Shown here: in pieces, positions 1 to 8,854 of the stretch | How positions within the stretch are numbered: position 1 is the first letter of the stretch | How the letters are laid out: each line of letters opens with the position of its first letter | NCBI GenBank assembly: GCA_028287665.1 | Contig: JAQBPF010000057.1 | Location: 1 to 9,940 of the forward strand | Reading direction: 5' to 3' | Origin: Deinococcus sp. | GTDB lineage: Bacteria > Deinococcota > Deinococci > Deinococcales > Deinococcaceae | Length of the DNA stretch: 9,940 nucleotides | Made by a program: the position numbers and the translations under genes | The notes under the pieces: model-generated | Database searches by the model: none | Told to the model about the DNA's origin: nothing | What the model saw: the letters and a program-made list of their open reading frames with translations, nothing else

Positions 1-111
1 AAGAAGAAAGGGCGGGAAGAACAGAACGCATTGGAGCAGGTTGAACGGACTTGCACCGTCATTTCCCGACTGGTTGCCGGGCGTCTTGCTGCTTGGACTA
101 AACCTGCATGA
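1..111 (+). CDS. Possible C-terminal end of an unidentified gene (partial)
   Basis: Reading frame 1 is open from the left edge and ends at TGA 109-111, giving 36 residues that end in RLVAGRLAAWTKPA. The peptide is rich in charged residues and ends in a plausible amphipathic helix, as in the tail of many DNA-binding or transposase proteins, but I do not recognise the family. About half of its third codon positions are G or C, clearly lower than in the confident genes here, which could mean acquired DNA or a chance frame. A minus-strand frame is also open across this stretch, so the strand is not certain. The start and most of the gene would lie outside the window. Confidence 0.25.
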   Translation, partial: KKKGREEQNALEQVERTCTVISRLVAGRLAAWTKPA

Positions 112-122
112 CTCGGAGACAG

Positions 123-198
123 AAAAAAAAGACTGGGCAAGGGATGAATCAGGGATAGGTTTCCGGGAAAGGGGTAACCCTGAATCTTCGGCCCAGTC
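123..198 (-). terminator. Structured RNA end with U8 tract
   Basis: On the minus strand GACTGGGC (complement of 191-198) pairs with GCCCAGTC (complement of 131-138), and the last arm is followed directly by eight U residues (A run at 123-130 on the plus strand). Inside, 146-154 and 178-186 form a second helix with 8 of 9 pairs. The loop is long for a simple intrinsic terminator, so this may be a composite terminator backing up the one at 331-364, the 3' end of a small RNA, or the remnant of a small palindromic repeat. It would stop transcription moving leftwards from the fakA operon. Confidence 0.4.
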
Positions 199-330
199 GG
201 TATCAGCGTCGGCCTTTTGGAGTCCGGCGTTCACCTGCTCAGCAGTGTAGGGAGGCGTGATGCAGAACACATTCGCCTTCTGGCCTAAAGGGCAGTAAGC
301 CAAAGCCCTCTGCCCCTGAGACAACGCAAG

Positions 331-364
331 AACGGCTCTCCTATGCAATCGCCGGAGAGCCGTT
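331..364 (-). terminator. Hairpin just downstream of the fakA gene
   Basis: AACGGCTCTCC at 331-341 and GGAGAGCCGTT at 354-364 are perfect inverted repeats, an 11-bp stem with a 12-nt loop, starting 14 bases after the fakA stop codon. On the minus strand the stem is followed by CTTGCGTTGT, only weakly U-rich. It is therefore a likely but not textbook terminator, or a 3' stabilising hairpin. It could also work in the plus direction, where the stem ends in TTT. Confidence 0.5.
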
Positions 365-378
365 TCTGAAGGTGCCGA

Positions 379-1998
<1,620 letters not shown>

Positions 1999-2002
1999 AG
2001 GC

Positions 2003-2338
2003 TTATGCACGTTGTACCCCCACGGCATGAACGCGGGTGGCTTTCAGTTCTATGCCTGCCTGCCCGCGCACGGTATGCACCACGCGGTCAACAATGTTGC
2101 GGGCCACCGTGGGAATGCTGACGCCGTAGGCCGCAACGATATACAGGTCGGCGGTCAGGCCGCCCTGCGCGTCTTTACTGATCACCACGCCGTCGCTGAC
2201 GTTGGCTCGGCCCAGCACACGGGACAGACCTTCTTTAAGATTCGCGGGGGCCATGCCCACCACGCCTGGAATTTCGTGGGCCGTCAGGCCGATAAGCGAG
2301 GCGAGGGCCGCCTCGGTGATATGGATGGAGCCAGTCAC
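2003..2338 (-). CDS. Asp23/Gls24 family envelope stress protein (YloU-like)
   Basis: The 111-residue product matches the small Asp23/Gls24 (DUF322) family throughout: GSIHITEAALASLIGLTAHE, then EIPGVVGM, and the C-terminal half YIVAAYGVSIPTVARNIVDR followed by a helix and a short strand. There is no signal peptide or membrane segment, so it should be cytosolic. The family is linked to envelope or alkaline stress, but the molecular role is poorly defined. It starts with GTG at 2338, has no Shine-Dalgarno, and has a TATACT box only 10 bases upstream, so the mRNA is probably leaderless or nearly so. It is the first gene of an operon with fakA; the same order (yloU-yloV) is common in Firmicutes, which supports a real functional link. 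Confidence 0.9.
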   Translation of the reverse strand: MTGSIHITEAALASLIGLTAHEIPGVVGMAPANLKEGLSRVLGRANVSDGVVISKDAQGGLTADLYIVAAYGVSIPTVARNIVDRVVHTVRGQAGIELKATRVHAVGVQRA

Positions 2339-2348
2339 AGTACCGAGC

Positions 2349-2354
2349 AGTATA
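2349..2354 (-). promoter_or_regulatory. -10 box of the gls24-fakA operon
   Basis: TATACT on the minus strand lies 10 bases before the GTG start at 2338. Transcription should begin about 6-7 bases after the box, so the leader would be about 5 nt or less. No convincing -35 hexamer occurs 16-18 bases upstream. The lack of any ribosome site before GTG fits a leaderless start. Confidence 0.6.
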
Positions 2355-2470
2355 CAGGGCGTGTAGATAAGGGCACGGTTGGCGGGCTAAAGAGTCTGGG
2401 GGGAGGTTTGGGCCACGGGTAGACTGTGCCGCCCGGTCCAGACCCTGCATCCTCACTGCGTCTGTGGGCC

Positions 2471-2511
2471 AAAAAAGATGGACTGCAAGCCTCTTCGGCC
2501 CACAGTCCATT
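2471..2511 (-). terminator. Strong intrinsic terminator of the DGNHR gene
   Basis: Read on the minus strand, the complement of 2478-2510 folds as a 14-bp stem with a 5-nt GAAGA loop. The outer eight pairs (ATGGACTG with CAGTCCAT) are perfect and the inner six include three G-U pairs. After one C come six U residues (A run 2471-2476). It lies 16 bases past the stop codon at 2527 and is the best terminator in the window. A competing helix overlaps it (see findings). Confidence 0.85.
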
Positions 2512-2526
2512 CACCACACTTTTGCC

Positions 2527-3447
2527 TTATATCACTGGATCGAGTTCACCCTTGATCAGCAGTTTCATCCGCTGGCCCAGTCGCTTGTACAGCGGCGGCG
2601 CGTAGTGGGCGCGGAAATCTTTGGTGGCTTCCTCGCTGCCGATGTCGTGGCCTTCTTGGTTGGTCAGAAAATACCGGTGATCCATGATCCACAAGTACAA
2701 ATCGGCTTCCGTGCGGCCCGGAAAGCGCCTCATCACGTCGTGTTTGTCTATGTTCTCCAGGATTCGGCAGTACAGACGCTTGTACCAGCTTTCCACGGCT
2801 TCTTCCCAGGTCACGGGCGGCAGGCCCTCGCGTCCGGGCTTCCGGTCCAGGAAATACTGGCGGGTACGGATATGCTCCAGCAGGCGGTCATAGCGGCCCG
2901 GCGTGGTGAACAGGATTCCGCTGTGGTTCGGCACGATCTGGTCAAGGTTGGTTTCACGCAAGAAGTGCGCGTATTCGCCCTTGATGATCAAATCCTTGAG
3001 GGTGTCGTGTTCTTCGGGCGGCACAGTCACGTTCAGTTCGATCACGTTGGCGTCGATGTATTTCTGACCCTGCCGACGCGCCACGCTGACGCGGTGGTTG
3101 CCGTCCTTGACAAAGTACAGGTCGCCCACCTTGTACACCTGAATGGGCGGCAGTTCCTTGCCTTCCAGTTGGGCACTCCGCACGCCGATCCAACGTTCGT
3201 CGAGGTGCTTTTCTTTGGGCAGATAATGGCGGTCAAACTCGCGGTAGCGGTCCACCGATCCGGTGATCTGATCGACGGGAATGGCCTGTAAGCCCAGCTG
3301 GTGTTCACCTTGAGGGCCAAGATGTTTCATCCAGTCGAAGGGCAGGAGTTCATTGGGTTCACGGCGCAAGATGCCCAGCAAGTCCCGCACATCGGCGAGC
3401 AGGCGGGCACGTTCGACTTCATGTCTGGCCTGATTGTTGGCGTGCAT
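2527..3447 (-). CDS. ParB/Srx-fold 'DGNHR' protein, possible DUF4032-type regulator
   Basis: The 306-residue soluble protein has a ParB/sulfiredoxin-like core. Residues 98-138 hold KELPPIQVYKVGDLYFVKDG followed by NHRVSVARRQGQKYI; DGNHR (115-119) is the signature loop that in this superfamily binds phosphate or nucleotide. The C-terminal half is mainly helical, with LYLWIMDHRYFL at 250-261, which resembles the conserved segment of DUF4032 proteins. Such proteins are often annotated as 'transcriptional regulator', but I see no separate DNA-binding domain and the activity is unknown. The ATG at 3447 has a good ribosome site (GAGGAG, complement of 3457-3462, 9 bases upstream). It is a single-gene unit with its own promoter at 3550-3555 and terminator at 2471-2511. 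The family assignment is by pattern only. Confidence 0.85.
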   Translation of the reverse strand: MHANNQARHEVERARLLADVRDLLGILRREPNELLPFDWMKHLGPQGEHQLGLQAIPVDQITGSVDRYREFDRHYLPKEKHLDERWIGVRSAQLEGKELPPIQVYKVGDLYFVKDGNHRVSVARRQGQKYIDANVIELNVTVPPEEHDTLKDLIIKGEYAHFLRETNLDQIVPNHSGILFTTPGRYDRLLEHIRTRQYFLDRKPGREGLPPVTWEEAVESWYKRLYCRILENIDKHDVMRRFPGRTEADLYLWIMDHRYFLTNQEGHDIGSEEATKDFRAHYAPPLYKRLGQRMKLLIKGELDPVI

Positions 3448-3512
3448 GGTGGTGTACTCCTCGCAGCTCTTACCTGAGTGGGCGGAACTGCTAAGACCAG
3501 GGGCAACGCTCT

Positions 3513-3539
3513 TCCGGGGAGAGAGAAATGGGCCCCGGA
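3513..3539 (-). other. Hairpin in the 5' leader of the DGNHR gene
   Basis: TCCGGGG (3513-3519) and CCCCGGA (3533-3539) form a perfect 7-bp GC-rich stem within the roughly 96-nt leader predicted from the -10 box at 3550-3555. There is no U tract and it lies far from the ribosome site, so a role in mRNA stability or in control by a bound factor is possible but unproven. Confidence 0.4.
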
Positions 3540-3549
3540 CTTGAGATTA

Positions 3550-3555
3550 AGTATA
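3550..3555 (-). promoter_or_regulatory. -10 box of the DGNHR gene
   Basis: TATACT on the minus strand is embedded in the palindrome GTATAC (3551-3556), so TATAC is also readable on the plus strand. Transcription from here leaves a leader of about 96 nt carrying the hairpin at 3513-3539 and a normal ribosome site. No clear -35 is seen at the usual distance; a TTGTCA lies 23 bases upstream, too far for a standard promoter. Confidence 0.5.
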
Positions 3556-3608
3556 CGTGCCGTGCCCTTACCCCATCCTGACAAACCCAGGCAGGGAGGA
3601 GGCTGTCC

Positions 3609-3662
3609 ATGCCTTCCCGTGCCAGCGCACAAAACCCCGGTCTATTGGAAGCCTTAACATAG
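3609..3662 (+). CDS. Possible 17-residue leader peptide
   Basis: ATG 3609-3611 opens a short frame, MPSRASAQNPGLLEALT, ending at TAG 3660-3662. It is preceded by AGGAGG (3597-3602) with a 6-base spacer, a better ribosome site than most genes here have. It lies 69 bases upstream of the molybdopterin gene and in the same frame, separated by its stop. It could be a leader peptide or a chance frame; the peptide has no recognisable regulatory codon run. Confidence 0.25.
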   Translation: MPSRASAQNPGLLEALT

Positions 3663-3731
3663 CCCGCGCCCTGTTCAGAATTGAGGGTTCGCCTCTAGCT
3701 CAAACGCGGCAGGCAGCGTTGAATAACCCAC

Positions 3732-4325
3732 ATGCTAGGCAAGTTCTTCAAGAAACCAGACAACGATATGGGTGGGCGCGTTCCGCCCGGTCAGACCCTC
3801 ACCACGCGTTTTCCGGTACTGACTTACGGCCCGACCCAGCACTACGCCCCACAGGATGTGGTGATCCGGATCACCGGCCTGGCCGAGGAAAAAACCCTGA
3901 TCTGGGCCGAATTGATGGCCCTGCCGCAGACCACGCTGACCTACGATATTCACTGTGTGACCCACTGGAGCAAGCTGGATACCACCTGGACGGGCGTGCG
4001 GGTGGTGGACCTGATGGAGCACCTCCAGCTGAAGCCGGGGGCCACCCACGTCATGCAGCACAGCGTCGGCGGCTATACCACCAACCTCAGCCTGGAAGAC
4101 TTCACCCGCCCCGAGAACCTGCTGGCCTACGAGTTCAACGGCGAACCCCTGGACGCCGAACACGGCGGGCCGCTGCGGATGGTCGTGCCGCACCTGTACT
4201 TCTGGAAGAGTGCCAAGTGGCTGACCGGGCTGGAATTCATGGCCGCCGACCAGCCCGGATTCTGGGAACGCAACGGGTATCACATGCACGGCGACCCCTT
4301 CAAAGATGAGCGCTATAGCAGCTGA
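3732..4325 (+). CDS. Sulfite-oxidase-like molybdopterin-dependent oxidoreductase
   Basis: The 197-residue product matches the short cytoplasmic branch of the sulfite oxidase/YedY (MsrP) molybdopterin family (PF00174). Residues 26-47 have RFPVLTYGPTQHY and the strand VVIRITG. TYDIHCVTHWSKLD at 70-83 carries Cys75, the expected molybdenum ligand, and GGPLRMVVPHLYFWKSAKWL at 145-164 is the family's C-terminal signature. Unlike MsrP it has no Tat signal, so it should act in the cytosol; its substrate and electron partner are unknown and no cytochrome gene is adjacent. There is no clear ribosome site before ATG 3732; a TTGAAT at 3719-3724 could be a -10 for a leaderless message. The gene overlaps mug by 20 bases. 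Confidence 0.88.
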   Translation: MLGKFFKKPDNDMGGRVPPGQTLTTRFPVLTYGPTQHYAPQDVVIRITGLAEEKTLIWAELMALPQTTLTYDIHCVTHWSKLDTTWTGVRVVDLMEHLQLKPGATHVMQHSVGGYTTNLSLEDFTRPENLLAYEFNGEPLDAEHGGPLRMVVPHLYFWKSAKWLTGLEFMAADQPGFWERNGYHMHGDPFKDERYSS

Positions 4326-4860
4326 TCCGGGCGAACAACCCACTGCACCGTACCTCGTGCCCGACGTATTGCAGCCGGGCCTGACGCTGGTACTGGTCGG
4401 CACGGCCCCCAGTCAGATCAGTGCGCGGGCTCGGGCCTACTATGCCAATCCTCAGAACAAGTTCTGGAGTGTGCTGCACAGCGTCGGCCTCACGCCCCGG
4501 CAACTGTCGCCCCACGACTACGCGCTGCTGCCCACCTGGGGCATCGGCCTGACCGATGTGGCCAAACGGCATTCGGGTGTAGACGCGGCGCTGCCTGCCG
4601 AAGCGTGGGCACCGGAAGAATTGCGCCTGAAACTCCGCACCTACGCGCCGCAACTGGTGGCGTTTACCAGCAAGCGCGGCGCATCCGAGGTCCTGGGAAA
4701 ATCCACCGGGCGTTTGCCTTACGGGGTACAGGAAGACCCGCTGGAAGGCGCAGAAGTGTGGGTGCTGCCCTCGACCAGTCCACTGGGCCACACCCATTTT
4801 GTGCTGGAGCCCTGGCAAGCGCTGGGAGAACGGGTGGCGGCGCTCAGAGGTTCGGGCTGA
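4306..4860 (+). CDS. mug: Mug-type mismatch-specific uracil-DNA glycosylase
   Basis: The 184-residue product fits uracil-DNA glycosylase family 2 (Mug/TDG). It excises uracil or related bases opposite G and so starts base excision repair. The first active-site motif, usually GINPG, reads GTAPS at 32-36, so the usual catalytic Asn is Ala. NPQNKFW at 48-54 matches the conserved NRFW segment, GIGLTDVAKR at 79-88 the next strand and loop, and LPSTSPLGHTHF at 154-165 replaces the NPSGL loop. The Mug of Deinococcus radiodurans is reported to use an Asp (Asp93) instead; Asp84 or Asp93 here could be the equivalent, but I cannot align them. The ATG overlaps the end of the preceding gene by 20 bases in another frame, indicating coupled translation. 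Confidence 0.88.
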   Translation: MSAIAADPGEQPTAPYLVPDVLQPGLTLVLVGTAPSQISARARAYYANPQNKFWSVLHSVGLTPRQLSPHDYALLPTWGIGLTDVAKRHSGVDAALPAEAWAPEELRLKLRTYAPQLVAFTSKRGASEVLGKSTGRLPYGVQEDPLEGAEVWVLPSTSPLGHTHFVLEPWQALGERVAALRGSG

Positions 4861-4896
4861 CCAGTTCGGTTTCAGCTGCCCGGCTCTGGTGGGTGA

Positions 4897-5928
4897 TTAC
4901 TGCTCGGCTTCTGTCGGCAAAGCAGGCGGAAGCACCAGCACACTCAGCGCCAGGCCGCCCAATCCGGCCATGACCGCCACACCCAGCCAGAGTTCCAGAC
5001 TCAGGTTGCTGAGGCCCAGCCACACATTCAGCGCCAGGTAGGGTGCCCAGACCAGCAGCGGCAGCAGGAAGGCGAACACCCGCAGGGCCACCGGGCGGCG
5101 CGGCGAGGGATCAAGCCACAGCAGCAGCGTATCCAGCACCAGGCCCAGGGCCAGCATCAGCACGGGCTCACGCCATGTTCCTGGCACCAACATCAGGGTC
5201 ATCAGCAGGGTATTCAGGCCGTACATCAGCGTCATGGCCCCAAACGGCAGCCGGAAGCGCCGCAGCAGGAGCAGCACTGGAGCTGCCAGAATCAGCGCTG
5301 TCAGCAGTGTTCCGCCCAGTTCGGCCCGCAGTTGTACGTAGCCAATACCCTGCGGCGCACGTAAAAATCCCCACAGGTACATCTGCATAAAGGACGTGAA
5401 ACAGAGAATGGCGGTGGTCGCCATCAATGCGGGCCAGACCACCCCAGCAGGTGCACGGCGCGGCGTGGGCATTCGCCAGGAAGCGTTCAAGGGGGCACTC
5501 AGAATCAGCACCGACCCCGTAAACAGCAGCAGATGCGTAGGCGAAAGGAGGGCTTCTATCCCCACCTCGATGCCAAAAATCGTGTGCCAGAGCAGGTCGC
5601 CCACACCACCCAACGCGAAGACAGGAACGCCCAGTGCGGCGGGCCAGTAGCCATCCGGAAAGGCGGCCACGCCGCGCCGCCCGGACTTTATGCCCTGCCA
5701 GGTCAGCCACAGCGTCCAGCCTGCCACCGCCGCAAAACCACTGTAAAACAGCGCGTGCCAGGGCGTAAAAAAGGTTTCCAGGCTTTCGCCCAGATTGTTA
5801 TGCGCCCAGCCATCCACAAAAATACCGACCATCAGCCACCAGCCCAGTGCCACGGTGACCAGATTGTGTGCGGGGGTGGCCCGATCTGAGGCGGCGGCAG
5901 ACGCAGCAGCAGGATGGGTGGTGGTCAT
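4897..5928 (-). CDS. Polytopic membrane protein of unknown function, about ten helices
   Basis: The 343-residue product starts with an Ala-rich polar tail (1-20). Roughly ten hydrophobic segments follow, at about 22-41, 55-78, 94-115, 127-146, 163-188, 205-224, 229-249, 253-272, 280-304 and 311-334. Acidic and His residues sit in or beside the first four: DGWAH (39-43), TPWH (55-58), GDLLWHTIFG (110-119), Glu121, Glu125 and SPTH (129-132). This pattern suggests a metal, heme or proton site, but I do not recognise the family. The ATG at 5928 has no ribosome site and lies 6 bases after TAAACT, so the message is probably leaderless. It is convergent with mug, only 36 bases apart, without a visible terminator, and lies 48 bases downstream of the beta-propeller gene. 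Confidence 0.85.
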   Translation of the reverse strand: MTTTHPAAASAAASDRATPAHNLVTVALGWWLMVGIFVDGWAHNNLGESLETFFTPWHALFYSGFAAVAGWTLWLTWQGIKSGRRGVAAFPDGYWPAALGVPVFALGGVGDLLWHTIFGIEVGIEALLSPTHLLLFTGSVLILSAPLNASWRMPTPRRAPAGVVWPALMATTAILCFTSFMQMYLWGFLRAPQGIGYVQLRAELGGTLLTALILAAPVLLLLRRFRLPFGAMTLMYGLNTLLMTLMLVPGTWREPVLMLALGLVLDTLLLWLDPSPRRPVALRVFAFLLPLLVWAPYLALNVWLGLSNLSLELWLGVAVMAGLGGLALSVLVLPPALPTEAEQ

Positions 5929-5934
5929 AGCACC

Positions 5935-5940
5935 AGTTTA
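5935..5940 (-). promoter_or_regulatory. -10 box of the membrane protein gene
   Basis: TAAACT on the minus strand ends 6 bases before ATG 5928, which puts the expected transcription start on the ATG itself. With no ribosome site present, this is a classic leaderless arrangement. No clear -35 is visible. Confidence 0.55.
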
Positions 5941-5976
5941 ACCCTGTCTCAGGCGCGGTGTATCACGTTCTGGGGC

Positions 5977-7077
5977 TCAATTGCCGGTGTACTGAATCCG
6001 CCAGACTTTGCCTGCGCCGTCATCGGTCAGCAGCATGGCTCCGTCGGGGGCCACCACGAGGTCTACAGGCCGCCCCACCACAGTCTGACCCGCCAGAAAT
6101 CCCGTCAGGAAATCACTGGTCTTGCCCGTTTTGGGGTCGATCATGATGACCTTGTAGCCGCTCTTCTGCGAACGGTTCCAGCTGCCGTGCAGGGCTGCAA
6201 ACATCATGTTCTGATAGGCCGCAGGGAAGGTCTTGCCGGTATAAAACGCCAGGCCCAGCGGGGCCGAATGCGCGGTGGTCAGGGCAAAAGCGGGCGTGGC
6301 GTCCGCACAGGTGGCCGCATTTTTGCGCCCGAAGTCCTTGTCCCAGACCTGCGCCTTGCCTGCCTGGGTGGTGTAGCAGTAGGGCCAACCGTAAAATCCG
6401 CCCGCCTGCAAGCGGTAAAACCCTTCGGGTGGAATGTCGTCGCCCAACTGGTCGCGCCCGTTGTTGGTGGCATACAGCGCGTTGCCGTTCCATTCGATGC
6501 CTACCGCATTCCGGAGGCCCGAGGCATACACCTTCCCGTTTTTGCCATCAGCGTCGTACACCCATACGGCGGCGCGGCGCGGGTCGCTTTCTTCACACAC
6601 ATTACAGCTGCTGCCCGATGACACGTACATTTTACCGTCTGGCCCAAACTCCACCGTGCGGGTGGAGTGGCCGCCCCCTGTGGGCAGGTCCACGATTTTT
6701 TGTGGCTCGCCGCTGGCCTTCACATCGCCCGACATGTACTTGAAGCGCACCACGCTGTCGGTATTGGCCACATACAAAAACCCGTCATGAAAGGCCAGTC
6801 CGTGCGGGCGGTTGAGGCCGGAAGCGAACACTGTCTTGCCATCGGCTTTGCCGTCGCGGTTGGCATCGGTCAGCACAGTTACCGTTCCTGCGCCCTGATC
6901 TGAAACGAAGACGCTGCCGTTGGGGGCCACGGCCATAAACCGGGGCTGTTTGAACCCTTCTGAAAACAACGTGACGCGGAAGCCGTCGGGGACCGTAAAT
7001 GGAGAAGGCGCCGGAGTTTGGGCACAGGCCGAAGCTGTCAGCGCCAGTGCGCCGATGAACAACAAGTTGCGAACCAT
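5977..7077 (-). CDS. Exported sorbosone-dehydrogenase-type PQQ sugar dehydrogenase
   Basis: The 366-residue product is a six-bladed beta-propeller of the soluble glucose/sorbosone dehydrogenase family, which oxidises sugars or aldehydes with PQQ outside the cytoplasm. Residues 1-20 are a signal sequence (hydrophobic 5-16, then TASACAQ); Cys18 could be a lipid anchor, but the lipobox is atypical. Blade motifs include GLNRPHGLAF (87-96), GGGHSTRTVEFG (134-145) with His137 as the likely catalytic base, SSCNVCEESDPRRAAV (156-171), GLRNAVGIEW (187-196) and GRPVDLVVAPDG (335-346). DANRDGKAD (71-79) looks like a Ca-binding loop. Cys158/161, Cys234 and Cys257 could form disulfides. No PQQ biosynthesis gene is present. 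I chose ATG 7077; a TTG at 7095 would only add residues before the signal. Confidence 0.9.
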   Translation of the reverse strand: MVRNLLFIGALALTASACAQTPAPSPFTVPDGFRVTLFSEGFKQPRFMAVAPNGSVFVSDQGAGTVTVLTDANRDGKADGKTVFASGLNRPHGLAFHDGFLYVANTDSVVRFKYMSGDVKASGEPQKIVDLPTGGGHSTRTVEFGPDGKMYVSSGSSCNVCEESDPRRAAVWVYDADGKNGKVYASGLRNAVGIEWNGNALYATNNGRDQLGDDIPPEGFYRLQAGGFYGWPYCYTTQAGKAQVWDKDFGRKNAATCADATPAFALTTAHSAPLGLAFYTGKTFPAAYQNMMFAALHGSWNRSQKSGYKVIMIDPKTGKTSDFLTGFLAGQTVVGRPVDLVVAPDGAMLLTDDGAGKVWRIQYTGN

Positions 7078-7211
7078 ATGCTTCAAGTAGAGCAAGGGTG
7101 GGTGAGAATGGCCGGGGAGCCAGCTAAATACAGGGAGAGGAGTGGGTACAGTGCACCGTGAAGGCTGCCGCCTGAGCTGTAGCTCTGGGCCCGAAGACCG
7201 GCTCCCTCTCG

Positions 7212-8720
<1,509 letters not shown>

Positions 8721-8753
8721 CAGCCGCGCCTCTGGATGGGGGCGAACAGAAAT

Positions 8754-8783
8754 GCTGACCGCTGGAGTATCACAGCGGTCAGC
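8754..8783 (-). promoter_or_regulatory. Perfect 10-bp palindrome enclosing the putative comM -10 box
   Basis: GCTGACCGCT (8754-8763) and AGCGGTCAGC (8774-8783) are exact inverted repeats separated by 10 bases. On the minus strand the spacer holds TGTGATACT-like sequence, with GATACT (complement of 8766-8771) as a possible extended -10, leading to a leader of about 39 nt before comM. The same structure, an 11-bp hairpin followed by ATTTCTGTT, could instead be the terminator of the upstream thioesterase gene. I cannot separate operator from terminator. Confidence 0.5.
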
Positions 8784-8854
8784 TTAGTGTGCGCGTGAGA
8801 AAAAGAGCACACGCTGTATATGGGGCCGTTGGGGGGAATGAGCGTGGGTTGGCG

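Larger units (their letters stand above)
112..378. other. Gene-poor stretch left of fakA
   Basis: I see no convincing gene in these 267 bases. They hold the two hairpin structures listed separately (123-198 and 331-364). A short frame with a good ribosome site (GGAGG at 251-255, ATG 260-262, stop 296-298, 12 codons) is too short to call. On the minus strand the frame of fakA stays open beyond its stop to the window edge, with a possible GTG start at 270, but it has no recognisable product and would be read through the U-rich structure. GC content is visibly lower than in the genes to the right. Confidence 0.5.

Noticed and set aside
1..270. Minus-strand open frame from GTG 270 to the left edge (90 codons)
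   Set aside because: The peptide is Ser/Pro-rich in its second half and not recognised, and the frame runs through the U8 structure. A chance opening is more likely, though AGAAGG upstream of the GTG is a fair ribosome site.
1999..2028. Ten extra N-terminal residues for fakA
   Set aside because: They overlap the end of the Gls24 gene and do not resemble the family N-terminus. ATG 1998 sits 4 bases after the preceding stop.
2464..3291. Plus-strand frame of 275 codons opposite the DGNHR gene
   Set aside because: The minus-strand product has a recognisable fold, ribosome site, promoter and terminator. The plus-strand frame has none of these.
3557..4309. Plus-strand frame of 250 codons overlapping the molybdopterin gene
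   Set aside because: It is out of frame with a recognised protein family, and its peptide is Arg/Pro/Gly-rich without domains. Only its first part lies outside the real gene.
4861..4896. Terminator between convergent mug and membrane protein genes
   Set aside because: No inverted repeat of useful length and no T run on either strand.
7096..7211. Possible comM terminator or regulatory hairpin
   Set aside because: Only short helices (for example GAGCT/AGCTC) with no U tract were found, so I could not support a terminator here.
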